A DNA stretch of 64,000 nucleotides from NCBI GenBank assembly GCA_032251455.1, contig JAVVEG010000001.1, forward strand, positions 62,001 to 126,000, read 5' to 3'. Source of the stretch: JAVVEG01 sp032251455. GTDB lineage: Bacteria > Pseudomonadota > Gammaproteobacteria > Pseudomonadales > Pseudohongiellaceae. Both the position numbers and the translations under genes were made by a program. Below the pieces are notes generated by a model that searched no databases, was not told where the DNA came from, and saw only the letters and a list, made by a program, of their open reading frames with translations. Positions within the stretch are counted from its first letter, which is position 1. Every line of letters starts with the position of its first letter. This document shows, in pieces, positions 8,804 to 16,067 of the stretch.

Positions 8804-9907
8804 TCAGACCGGCAGTTTTTGCAGCTCTTCGGCGACCAGATCGCCGAAGGCGCGGGTGTCTATCATCCTGACCCCGGCCCCTGGCCTGGACAGGTCGGGT
8901 GTGGAATAGCCCTGGGCAAAGACCTCCTGCATGGCCTGCCACAGATTTTTCGCTTCCCGGTCCATGCCCAGGCTCATCTCCAGCATCATTGCCACGGACC
9001 CGATCATGGAATACGGGTTGGCGATGTTCTGGCCGGCAATATCGGGCGCAGAACCGTGGGAGGGTTCGTAATAGGCCTTGTCATCGCCCAGGCAGGCTGA
9101 AGGCATCAGGCCCAGCGAGCCAAGAATGCCACCGCCCTGGTCACTGAGGATGTCACCGAACATGTTTTCCATGACCATGACATCGAACTGGCCGGGATTC
9201 AGACACAGATAGGTTGCCGCCGCATCCACCAGTATGTGGATGATGCGCACTTCCGGGAAATCCTTGCCGACTTCCTCCACCACTTCATTCCAGAGCACGC
9301 TGGATTTGAGCACATTGCTCTTGTGGATATTGTGCAGCACCTTCTTGCGTTTCATCGCTGTCTGGAAGGCAACCTGGGCAATCCGGCGTATCTGCACCTC
9401 ATCGTATTCCAGGGTTTCCTTGACGTAGCGCATGCCGTCACTGTTGATGCCGGTTTCCTTTTCGCCGAAGTACAGGCCACCGACCAGCTCGCGGATGATC
9501 ATGATATCGATGCCATCACCGATCACGGATTCTTTCAGCGGAGAAAAATGGGCCAGACCCTTGGGCAGATAGACCGGGCGGAAGTTGGCGTAGGTGTTGT
9601 AGCGTCGGCGCAGGGGCAGCAGGGCGCCGCGCTCGGGCTGCATATCGACAGGTATTTTCTTCGATTCTTCATGGCTCAGGCCGATGGGGCCCTTGATGAT
9701 GGCATCGGCCTCATCACAGATCTTTTTGGTTTCTTCCGGAAAGGAATCACCATGAGAGAAATAGGCATTGGCGCCGAAGGGAGCATGGATCAGGGTCAGG
9801 TCGATGGAATTTCTTGCGGCGACCAGGTCGAGTATCTTGACGGCCTCGGCCATGATCTCCGGGCCGATGCCATCGCCGTCCAGTAGTGCTATCTTGTATT
9901 GGGTCAT
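8804..9907 (-). CDS. leuB: 3-isopropylmalate dehydrogenase (isocitrate/isopropylmalate dehydrogenase family)
   Basis: LeuB oxidises and decarboxylates 3-isopropylmalate in leucine synthesis. The 367-residue protein opens KIALLDGDGIGPEIMAEAV. It carries the substrate-contact arginines in PERGALLPLRRR, the segment DIMIIRELVGGLYFGE, and the NAD-site GSAPDIAGQNIANP. Lack of an isocitrate-type substrate loop favours LeuB, but a relative acting on methylmalate or another 2-hydroxyacid is possible, because a citramalate synthase-like gene lies at the left edge. leuC and leuD are not adjacent. leuA is 22 kb away, so the leucine genes here are scattered. The gene is convergent with pepA. Confidence 0.88.
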   Translation of the reverse strand: MTQYKIALLDGDGIGPEIMAEAVKILDLVAARNSIDLTLIHAPFGANAYFSHGDSFPEETKKICDEADAIIKGPIGLSHEESKKIPVDMQPERGALLPLRRRYNTYANFRPVYLPKGLAHFSPLKESVIGDGIDIMIIRELVGGLYFGEKETGINSDGMRYVKETLEYDEVQIRRIAQVAFQTAMKRKKVLHNIHKSNVLKSSVLWNEVVEEVGKDFPEVRIIHILVDAAATYLCLNPGQFDVMVMENMFGDILSDQGGGILGSLGLMPSACLGDDKAYYEPSHGSAPDIAGQNIANPYSMIGSVAMMLEMSLGMDREAKNLWQAMQEVFAQGYSTPDLSRPGAGVRMIDTRAFGDLVAEELQKLPV

Positions 9908-9982
9908 GAGTATCTTAAACCGTATTGTGCTGAGTTGTGTTGCTCGGGGAAAGAGGCGTAATCTAGCACAAAGCGGCCGCAG

Positions 9983-10111
9983 CTAAAACAGCACAGACAC
10001 CTGACGGATGAAAATGATGGCCAGGATGATAACGATCAGGTATTTGATGGAATCTCCCACTTCCAGACCGAAGAATTTTGTGGGTTTTGGGTTCTTGTTT
10101 GGATAGGCCAT
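9983..10111 (-). CDS. Small single-pass membrane protein (42 residues)
   Basis: A short gene read on the minus strand from ATG at 10109-10111. The start follows a clear ribosome-binding sequence (AGGGAGAT, about 6 bases upstream). The product begins MAYPNKNPKPTKFFGLEVGD, a basic, Pro/Lys-rich head. One hydrophobic helix (about residues 24-36, YLIVIILAIIFI) and the tail RQVSVLF follow. This is the classic layout of a small inner-membrane protein with the N-terminus inside. It sits 75 bases upstream of leuB on the same strand. I do not recognise a family. The good ribosome-binding site and ordered topology support translation, but it could still be a chance frame. Confidence 0.6.
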   Translation of the reverse strand: MAYPNKNPKPTKFFGLEVGDSIKYLIVIILAIIFIRQVSVLF

Positions 10112-10327
10112 ACGGTGGATCTCCCTGACTACAGACAATGACATGCAACAGCTGAAGCATGATTTTCATAAGTGGGGGATTCTGTCATAAATCTTTCAGC
10201 AAATCTTTATTTTGCTTGGTGTGTTACCGTCTTGACAGGGTATAAACAGGGACAAATTGCTTGATAAGTATCTTGCCGATAAAAATTTTTGCATAAGCCA
10301 TTTCTTGTGGCAGTAAGGAGGACAGTG

Positions 10328-11593
10328 ATGGCGCACAATAATGATTTCGACCACGTGGCCGGCAATGGCCTGATCAACCGTCGGCACCTGCTGGAACTGG
10401 GGCTGGCTGGTCTTGGCGCTGCCGCAACAGGTTCTGCGCTGGCTGCCGAGGCCACGCCTGCCATCCAGCCCTGGCAAAAGACTCCTGGCCCGGGGCCCAG
10501 CGGGTATGGTGCTCCGTCACCTGCGACGGCTCACCTGCAGCGGTTGGCGGCTACACCCAATTCCGCGGCACCGGGCACGGGTTCCTCGCGGACACCCTTG
10601 CAGCATTTACGGGGCACACTCACTCCCAACAGTTTGCATTTCGAGCGTCACCACAGCGGTGTGCCGGCAATTGACCCGGCCCAGCATCAACTGGTCATTC
10701 ATGGTCTGGTGGCACAGCCGCTGGTCTTCAGCTATGAGGACCTGCTGGCCTACCCGCTGCACAGCCGGGTTTACTTCCTGGAGTGTTCCGGCAACAGTGG
10801 TGCCAATACCGCGCCCAACCCGGATGATGGCACGGCAGCCTCCCTGCACGGCCTGTTATCCTGTGCCGAGTGGACAGGTGTCAGTTTGTCCACCTTGCTG
10901 GATCAGGCCGGTGTGGACCCTGCTGCCACCTGGGTGACCGCCACCGGTGCCGATGCGGCCAGCATGGGTCGATCCATTCCCCTGGGCAAGGCTATGGATG
11001 ATGTGCTGATTGCGCTCTACCAGAATGGTGAGCCGATCCGCCCGGAGCAGGGCTACCCCATGCGTCTGTTTGTGCCAGGCTGGGAAGGCAATGTCAGCGT
11101 CAAGTGGCTGACCCAGATCAAGCTGACCGATCAGCCCGCCAATTTCAGGGATGAAACCTCCCGCTACACGGATCTGTTGGCTGATGGCCGCAGCCTGCAA
11201 TTCACTTTCCCGATGGGCGTCAAGTCGCTCATTACCTCGCCCTCAGGGCAGATGGTCTTGCGGCGCCAGGGTGTACATCAGATCACCGGGCTGGCCTGGA
11301 GTGGTCACGGTGCCATTCGTCAGGTGCAGGTCTCTGCCGATGGAGGGCAGAGCTGGGCAGATGCCCGGCTGGAAACGGTTAATCAGGGGCTGAGTCTGAC
11401 CCGTTTTCATTTGCCCTGGCTATGGCAGGGAGGCCCCGCCACCCTGCAAAGCCGTGCCACCGATGCCCGCGGCAATGTTCAGCCTGGCCGAGACAGCTGG
11501 TTGGCGCAATATGGTGCCAACCGATACCATTACAATGCCATTCAGAGCTGGGCGGTTTCGGCACAGGGAGAGGTGAAAAATGTCTATGCCTGA
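10328..11593 (+). CDS. SoxC-like sulfite dehydrogenase, molybdopterin subunit
   Basis: This 421-residue protein belongs to the sulfite oxidase/SoxC molybdoenzyme family. A twin-arginine-type leader is present (NRRHLLELGLAGLGAAATG), implying export of the folded, cofactor-loaded enzyme. The molybdenum-ligating cysteine is probably Cys153 in YFLECSGNSG. The C-terminal 120 residues form the Mo-co dimerisation domain. The ATG at 10328 follows AAGGAGGA. Its 3' end overlaps the next gene, a monoheme cytochrome c, by 14 bases, so the pair probably forms a sulfite:cytochrome c oxidoreductase. No soxXYZAB is in the window. A stand-alone SorAB-like role is as likely as a place in a Sox complex. Confidence 0.88.
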   Translation: MAHNNDFDHVAGNGLINRRHLLELGLAGLGAAATGSALAAEATPAIQPWQKTPGPGPSGYGAPSPATAHLQRLAATPNSAAPGTGSSRTPLQHLRGTLTPNSLHFERHHSGVPAIDPAQHQLVIHGLVAQPLVFSYEDLLAYPLHSRVYFLECSGNSGANTAPNPDDGTAASLHGLLSCAEWTGVSLSTLLDQAGVDPAATWVTATGADAASMGRSIPLGKAMDDVLIALYQNGEPIRPEQGYPMRLFVPGWEGNVSVKWLTQIKLTDQPANFRDETSRYTDLLADGRSLQFTFPMGVKSLITSPSGQMVLRRQGVHQITGLAWSGHGAIRQVQVSADGGQSWADARLETVNQGLSLTRFHLPWLWQGGPATLQSRATDARGNVQPGRDSWLAQYGANRYHYNAIQSWAVSAQGEVKNVYA

Positions 11594-12167
11594 AGTCCGT
11601 TTTGTTTTGTTTGGGGCGATCATCGCAGGCGGGCTTTGTGCCTGTACAGACAGCCCGGAGGTAAATGAGAGTGCACTCACAACAACGAACACGGCTGCAA
11701 CCGCGAGTGCATTATTGCCCAGTCTGGGTCAGGCAGTCAGCGAATCGGCCTTGCGGGATATTGATCTGATCGTCTTGCCCGATGGCAGCAACCTGCCCGA
11801 GGGCAGCGGCACGGCAGCCCAGGGGCAGGCGGTGTATGAAGCGAAGTGCGCGGCCTGTCATGGTGTCGATGGTACAGTCGCGATACGCGGTGTGCCCGCC
11901 CTGGCGGGAGGTTCGCTGAGTGCCCCTCAGCCCACGTTGACAGTGGGCAGCTACTGGCCATATGCCAGCACGCTGTTCGATTACATAAGACGGGCCATGC
12001 CTCCCACAGAGCCCAAGTCCCTGAGCAACAGCGAGGTGTACCAGCTCAGCGCCTATGTGCTGTACCTGAACAATATCATCGACCGTGATCAGCTCATGGA
12101 CCGCAGCACACTGCCGCAAGTGCCGATGCCAAACCACGCGGGGTTTGTGGATCAGTCGGCACTGTAG
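11580..12167 (+). CDS. Monoheme cytochrome c lipoprotein, SoxD-like electron acceptor
   Basis: The 195-residue protein starts with a signal peptide ending in GGLCAC, so it is probably a lipoprotein anchored by Cys20 or Cys22. After a Thr/Ala-rich linker comes a single cytochrome c domain with the heme motif CAACH at residues 90-94 and a likely axial Met in RRAMPPTEPKSLS. SoxD proteins are usually longer and diheme; this one has a single heme, so it may be closer in organisation to the SorB subunit. It overlaps the SoxC-like gene by 14 bases and probably takes electrons from it. Confidence 0.85.
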   Translation: MSMPEVRFVLFGAIIAGGLCACTDSPEVNESALTTTNTAATASALLPSLGQAVSESALRDIDLIVLPDGSNLPEGSGTAAQGQAVYEAKCAACHGVDGTVAIRGVPALAGGSLSAPQPTLTVGSYWPYASTLFDYIRRAMPPTEPKSLSNSEVYQLSAYVLYLNNIIDRDQLMDRSTLPQVPMPNHAGFVDQSAL

Positions 12168-12193
12168 TGAGCATGGATTTATTCAGAGGCTAC

Positions 12194-12244
12194 TCAGGCC
12201 TGCAGCAAGCGGCGCTGAAGCAAGGTCTGCATATCGTAGCTCAT
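12194..12244 (-). pseudogene. Possible remnant of a toxin gene next to the Phd/YefM-type antitoxin
   Basis: The antitoxin stop at 12241-12243 overlaps an ATG (ATGA), the usual start position of a RelE/ParE-type toxin in such modules. The frame reads MSYDMQTLLQRRLLQA and then stops, giving only 16 residues instead of about 90. No further toxin-like sequence is visible before the cytochrome gene ends at 12167. The simplest reading is a toxin gene lost by deletion, leaving the overlapping start. It may also be a chance short frame. Confidence 0.35.
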
Positions 12245-12519
12245 CGGGTACTTTTTCCCCGATTGCGAAGCCGAGCAATCACATCACCAGCAGGCTGCAT
12301 CCTGCCTTCTTCAATCTGACGCTGCCCCAGTGCAAGCATCTTCAGCAGAGCTATGGTTTCCTGAGTTTGTTCGTAACTATTGATGTCTTGCATGACGGCC
12401 TTAGCTTCTCCATTCTGGGTAATAATCAGAGGCTCAATACGCGCAGATAGATTGCGTACGATTTCGGCGGCATGCGCCTTCAGGTAGCTAATGGGTTTAA
12501 TTTGATCAGATAGTTTCAT
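12241..12519 (-). CDS. Type II antitoxin, Phd/YefM family (no intact toxin partner)
   Basis: This 92-residue protein opens MKLSDQIKPISYLKAHAAEI and continues with a segment ending LIITQNGEAKAVMQD. That is the Phd/YefM antitoxin fold, in which the N-terminal half binds operator DNA and the tail wraps the toxin. ATG at 12519 has GAGG five bases upstream; a GTG two codons earlier is less likely. In this family the antitoxin gene normally precedes and overlaps a toxin gene. Here the overlapping start exists but the following frame stops after 16 codons. The antitoxin therefore appears solitary and may regulate only itself or counter a toxin encoded elsewhere. Confidence 0.85.
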   Translation of the reverse strand: MKLSDQIKPISYLKAHAAEIVRNLSARIEPLIITQNGEAKAVMQDINSYEQTQETIALLKMLALGQRQIEEGRMQPAGDVIARLRNRGKSTR

Positions 12520-12525
12520 AGGCAC

Positions 12526-12942
12526 CTCGTTTAGGGCTAAATATAGTCCTTAAACAGGTCCAGGGTCAATGCAAATATCCACAGGCAATTACCCCAACAA
12601 ATTAAGGATCCTGCTGGTCTGCATCAACACTCTGAGCGAGTGGGCTTACACCAGCGCTGAACCTGAAACTAACTGGGGCTGAAACAGCAACCCGCTTTTT
12701 GAATAGGACAGAGGCTGGTTAACCGATGAATGTCTAGTGCCCCAGATCAACCTGCAGGGAGGCAACCGGATCTGGCAGTGGCTACCACCACACTAAGAGA
12801 GCCTCAATAGGTGTTTGCTGTAAGTCATACACAGCCAACGACGACAGATGAAGTAGGATCACGTCCTCAGAGAATTGGTATTGGCCGCTGGCGCGGCCAA
12901 TAAAAAACTATTGCCTATTGATGAGGAGAAGGCTCATAGGAG
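12526..12942. other. 417-base gap without a recognisable gene
   Basis: No convincing frame or RNA gene was found between the orphan antitoxin and higA. The first bases probably hold the antitoxin promoter. The right end contains a perfect 10-bp inverted repeat (12879-12902). The rest resembles decayed sequence, as expected at the edge of an accessory island. Confidence 0.5.
12879..12902. repeat. Perfect 10-bp inverted repeat with 4-base loop
   Basis: TATTGGCCGC, loop TGGC, GCGGCCAATA. It lies 41 bases beyond the higA stop. A run of six A follows it on the plus strand; read in the direction of higBA transcription, the T-run comes before the stem, not after. It is therefore not a standard intrinsic terminator for higBA. 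It could stabilise the 3' end of the mRNA or be a protein-binding or recombination site. Confidence 0.6.
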
Positions 12943-13260
12943 TTATACGTGTTGTCCGGATTGTGTATTTGATTCACTCCACGGACGAATATTCTTGAGC
13001 TGTTCAGACAATTCAGTTTCTGCAATTTCAGTATCAAACGCAGCTTGCACACGCAGCCAATATCCATTGGACAAACCAAAGAAACGACACAAGCGCAAAT
13101 CCGTATCCGCCGTTATAGAGCGGTTTCCTGCAACAATTTCACCAACTCGTTGCGCGGGAACACCAATTTCCTTTGCAAGGCGGTACTGTGTGATTCCCAT
13201 TGGTTCAAGGAAATCTTCTTTCAGCAATTCGCCAGGCGTTACTGGATCAATCTTACGCAT
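12943..13260 (-). CDS. higA: HigA-type antitoxin (XRE helix-turn-helix)
   Basis: The 105-residue antitoxin of a HigBA module starts MRKIDPVTPGELLKEDFLEP, the typical HigA opening. It contains a helix-turn-helix (about residues 24-60, ITQYRLAKEIGVPAQRVGEI) for operator binding, followed by the family segment RLCRFFGLSNGYWLRVQAAFD. It lies 10 bases downstream of higB, in the toxin-first order characteristic of hig modules, and probably neutralises HigB and represses the shared promoter upstream of 13549. GC content is visibly lower than in the flanking core genes, consistent with horizontal gain. Confidence 0.93.
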   Translation of the reverse strand: MRKIDPVTPGELLKEDFLEPMGITQYRLAKEIGVPAQRVGEIVAGNRSITADTDLRLCRFFGLSNGYWLRVQAAFDTEIAETELSEQLKNIRPWSESNTQSGQHV

Positions 13261-13270
13261 GACTTACCTC

Positions 13271-13549
13271 CTAGTGATAATCGACAATTTCAACATCTTC
13301 TGCCCCTGCCTTAGTCCAACGGAAACAAAGTCGAAATTGCTTATTGATACGAATACTATGCTGGCCACGACGATCATCAGCCAAAGCCTTTAGCTTGTTG
13401 CCCGGTGGAACTTTTAGATCACTCAAATTATTCGCTGCTTGGAGTTGGCGGATCTTTCTTAAGGCAATTCGCTCGAAGTTAGTGAAGCGCCTGACCCTTA
13501 TTCCGGCAGCCAGCTTCTCTGTGTCCTTACATTTGAATGAAATGATCAT
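13271..13549 (-). CDS. higB: HigB-type mRNA interferase toxin (RelE/ParE superfamily)
   Basis: A 92-residue toxin opening MIISFKCKDTEKLAAGIRVRRF. It has the conserved patch of basic and aromatic residues expected of ribosome-dependent RelE-like RNases: the helix RKIRQLQAANNLSDLKVPPGN and the C-terminal strands QHSIRINKQFRLCFRW. HigB toxins cut translated mRNA when HigA is degraded. The frame is intact and full length, so the module is probably functional. It forms an operon with higA, which follows after 10 bases. Confidence 0.93.
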   Translation of the reverse strand: MIISFKCKDTEKLAAGIRVRRFTNFERIALRKIRQLQAANNLSDLKVPPGNKLKALADDRRGQHSIRINKQFRLCFRWTKAGAEDVEIVDYH

Positions 13550-13638
13550 GCCGCGATAGTAACGTCTCTCAATAATAACGTCAAGCGTTACTATTTCGAC
13601 TTTGGTGAATCATGTCTCGAAACGGATAACGCTATAGC

Positions 13639-14868
13639 TCATCCGTGCTGGTTTCCGGCGTCGGATGGAGCGTATTGTTTGTTAGGAGCGATCTGACTTC
13701 TGATGTGGACACTGCGCACTTCAGCGAATCGCTTGCATCGTTCCATTAAGTTGTAGTCAAGTAGTGCTGCGTCACCAGAAGATCCTTTAAGTAACGTGAT
13801 TAGCTCTCTTAAATCGATAACGTGGAAAAACGCCCCCGTGTCTTGCATCGCAGCTATTAAATCCTTTTCTACTCCTGACCAATCACCAGAATGCTCAAGT
13901 TCAGTGATTAGCACGATGCAGTGGGCAGGCTTATCTCGAATTACTTCTATCTCGCCCCCGACCTGATCAAGAATCCGCTCCCCTCGACTAATTGCTTTGC
14001 TTGCGCCTACCAATTGTCTAACGGCTTTTCTAGCCTGCTTTTGCACACCAGAAATTCGCCGATCCTGACTTCTCTGATATCCAGAACGCAACACGGACAA
14101 ATCTTTTGACTCTATCAGGAAACATCCATACTCATGAAATGACAGCACATCCGTTAGTTCGCGCGCCTTATTCCCAATTTCGACTTGAGGAGACTTGTAC
14201 AGCGTTAGGGGAAAAACGGATTCGAGTGCAGCCCATATTGAGCGCTCGGCTATTTCACCTTCCTCCAAGCTCCCCATATTCACGGCATGTGATTCGCGCA
14301 CCCCGACAAAATGATTGGTGTTTGTGCGCCACGGCTCCAAAATAAAGCGAATAGTCGCAATCGGAACCATTGAGGCATTTGGGTACCGTTGAGTTGCGTC
14401 TGTTGAGAAACAAAAGCAATCAAGGGCATGGGAGCAAGATGCGTCAAAAGGCCCTTCATATAGGGCTTTATGATCTCCGATCAGATTGGCCGCAGCTTCA
14501 GCTTCGAGATCGTTAAATTCAAGGTTTGTCCAAGTTAAGCAAACATCCATTTCATTGAACAGAAACAGAGGGGCTCTCTTATCTTGGATTAATCGATCGA
14601 TGGCCAAATGTTCTTCTTCAATCCTCACTGCACCAGAAATTAGCAAGGGCGCGTCGGGCGAGTCTTTGATACGAACACCGTGACATAGACAACCTCCTAT
14701 TTTTCCAAGCAAGAACTCCAATGAGCATCTGGCAATCAAAGCTTTAATCGCCGAAGTGGGGGCCTTTACCAAAAAGGCAATTTCGGCTCCTGCATTTGCG
14801 GGAACAACCCACAGAGATGCTGCCTCTGATCGCATCTCTTTGTATACCCGCTCACTTGGAATGTGCAT
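13639..14868 (-). CDS. Unknown protein with a PD-(D/E)xK nuclease-like core
   Basis: I do not recognise this 409-residue protein as a named family. The middle contains ELTDVLSFHEYGCFLIESKD (residues 237-256). Glu237, Asp240 and the E-x-K at 253-255 on a hydrophobic strand match the active-site arrangement of PD-(D/E)xK nucleases. A basic helix follows (QDRRISGVQKQARKAVRQL). The N-terminal 220 residues and the C-terminal part (HCIVLITELEHSGDW, HVIDLRELITLL) look like alpha/beta folds. ATG at 14868 is preferred because AGGAG precedes it; an in-frame ATG lies at 14904. It is AT-richer than its neighbours and sits beside higBA. A defence role or nuclease activity is inference. Confidence 0.6.
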   Translation of the reverse strand: MHIPSERVYKEMRSEAASLWVVPANAGAEIAFLVKAPTSAIKALIARCSLEFLLGKIGGCLCHGVRIKDSPDAPLLISGAVRIEEEHLAIDRLIQDKRAPLFLFNEMDVCLTWTNLEFNDLEAEAAANLIGDHKALYEGPFDASCSHALDCFCFSTDATQRYPNASMVPIATIRFILEPWRTNTNHFVGVRESHAVNMGSLEEGEIAERSIWAALESVFPLTLYKSPQVEIGNKARELTDVLSFHEYGCFLIESKDLSVLRSGYQRSQDRRISGVQKQARKAVRQLVGASKAISRGERILDQVGGEIEVIRDKPAHCIVLITELEHSGDWSGVEKDLIAAMQDTGAFFHVIDLRELITLLKGSSGDAALLDYNLMERCKRFAEVRSVHIRSQIAPNKQYAPSDAGNQHG

Positions 14869-15122
14869 ACAGCTCCTAACACTCATAATGTGCATGCATG
14901 CCATCGGATGAAACCGCTGCCTGCACGTTTTTCAGGATTACAAGGGAGTATCCCATTGTTTTCGCAGAGAGCCAATATCGCTCATCTTTATTAGTGCGCA
15001 TAGCTGTCACTCTCCTTGCCTTTCTGACTATCAACCCGCATCTGAATCAGCATGCCAGTACTTTTCCCCGATCCTCCTCAATTCCGCAAAGATTTGCGCA
15101 GTGGTGGGAGGGGAGAGGCTCC

Positions 15123-16067
15123 TTAGGTAAAGCGGAGACGGGCGCTGTCAATGATGTTTATCAGGGCAGCAGCGGCGAGCAGCCAGAATCCGGATTCGAG
15201 GGAAACAGAAGCGTTGTCGCTGAGCTTGATCATAACCAGCAGCATCGCCAGCATATACACATCAAACATGGCCCACTCATCCAGGAACTCCGTGGCGACA
15301 AGCAACTTGCTATGGACAGAGCTCTGCCACCGCAAGACCCCCGTAAGAATGAAATGCAGAATCGGTAATGCGATCACGAACAGGAATAAGACCAGGGGCA
15401 GCAAATACTCCCCCGCAGCAAAAAAATGGACAAGGGCAGATGCCAAGGTATAGCTGTTTTCCCAGAACAACCATTTTTGTATTTCGGCAAGAGGCAGAAA
15501 GATGCCGGCTATAAAACAAATAAAGGCTATGCCGTGCAGCAATCTTCCCCAATGGGTCCCGGGTATTGCAATCGAGTCTGCTTTTTTCGGCTTAGCCTGG
15601 TTGACGAGCCATGATAAGCAGAATGCTGCCAGCATGGCGAGGATCACGCCTGCTCCGTACACATAAACACCCCAATGTACCTGCACCTTCGAAAGTACAC
15701 CCAGATTGGCCGCGCCAAAGGTGATGGCGACGATGAAAATATCGAGCATCGACCATTTGCCCAGAACACGCAGCAGGGACAGATTGCGGGTCAGATTACT
15801 TTCGCTCACTGGTTCGCGTGAGAAGATGAACAGCAACCCGTACTTCAGAACCGGGAACACGATGGAGAAGGCAGCAATGAGCAAGGCCAGCCACCAGTCC
15901 CCGTTGTGCAACAGATTCTGTACACTGCCGAGTATCGAGTAGGTGTCAGGATCAAGGAACAACTGGTCAACTGTCGCAATGGGTGCGGCCAGACCGAACA
16001 GCAGGATGATGACCCCGATGCCTAGCAGAACCTGTATCCATACCCGGGCCCCCTCTTCAATTCCCAA
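15123..16067 (-). CDS. PqiA-family membrane protein with two tandem PqiA-like modules
   Basis: An inner-membrane protein of about 314 residues, with some eight hydrophobic segments. The PqiA signature occurs twice: GKWSMLDIFIVAI in the first half and DEWAMFDVYMLAM in the second, about 150 residues apart, so the protein looks like two fused PqiA modules. The cysteine zinc-ribbon that precedes the domain in canonical PqiA is absent. PqiA-type proteins work in lipid transport to the outer membrane with PqiB-type MCE proteins; none is adjacent here. The start is probably TTG at 16065-16067, overlapping the upstream esterase stop. There is no better in-frame start, so the exact N-terminus is uncertain. 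Confidence 0.8.
   Translation of the reverse strand: MGIEEGARVWIQVLLGIGVIILLFGLAAPIATVDQLFLDPDTYSILGSVQNLLHNGDWWLALLIAAFSIVFPVLKYGLLFIFSREPVSESNLTRNLSLLRVLGKWSMLDIFIVAITFGAANLGVLSKVQVHWGVYVYGAGVILAMLAAFCLSWLVNQAKPKKADSIAIPGTHWGRLLHGIAFICFIAGIFLPLAEIQKWLFWENSYTLASALVHFFAAGEYLLPLVLFLFVIALPILHFILTGVLRWQSSVHSKLLVATEFLDEWAMFDVYMLAMLLVMIKLSDNASVSLESGFWLLAAAALINIIDSARLRFT

Noticed and set aside
13636..13671. Hairpin (GCTCATCCG with CGGATGGAGC) as a terminator for the nuclease-like gene
   Set aside because: The stem has a bulge, the loop is long and no T-run follows; it also overlaps the gene's end.
12168..14904. Possible integron cassette array, because of toxin-antitoxin genes and small inverted repeats
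   Set aside because: No integrase gene and no paired attC-like sites with matching end motifs were found; the inverted repeats do not flank the genes regularly.
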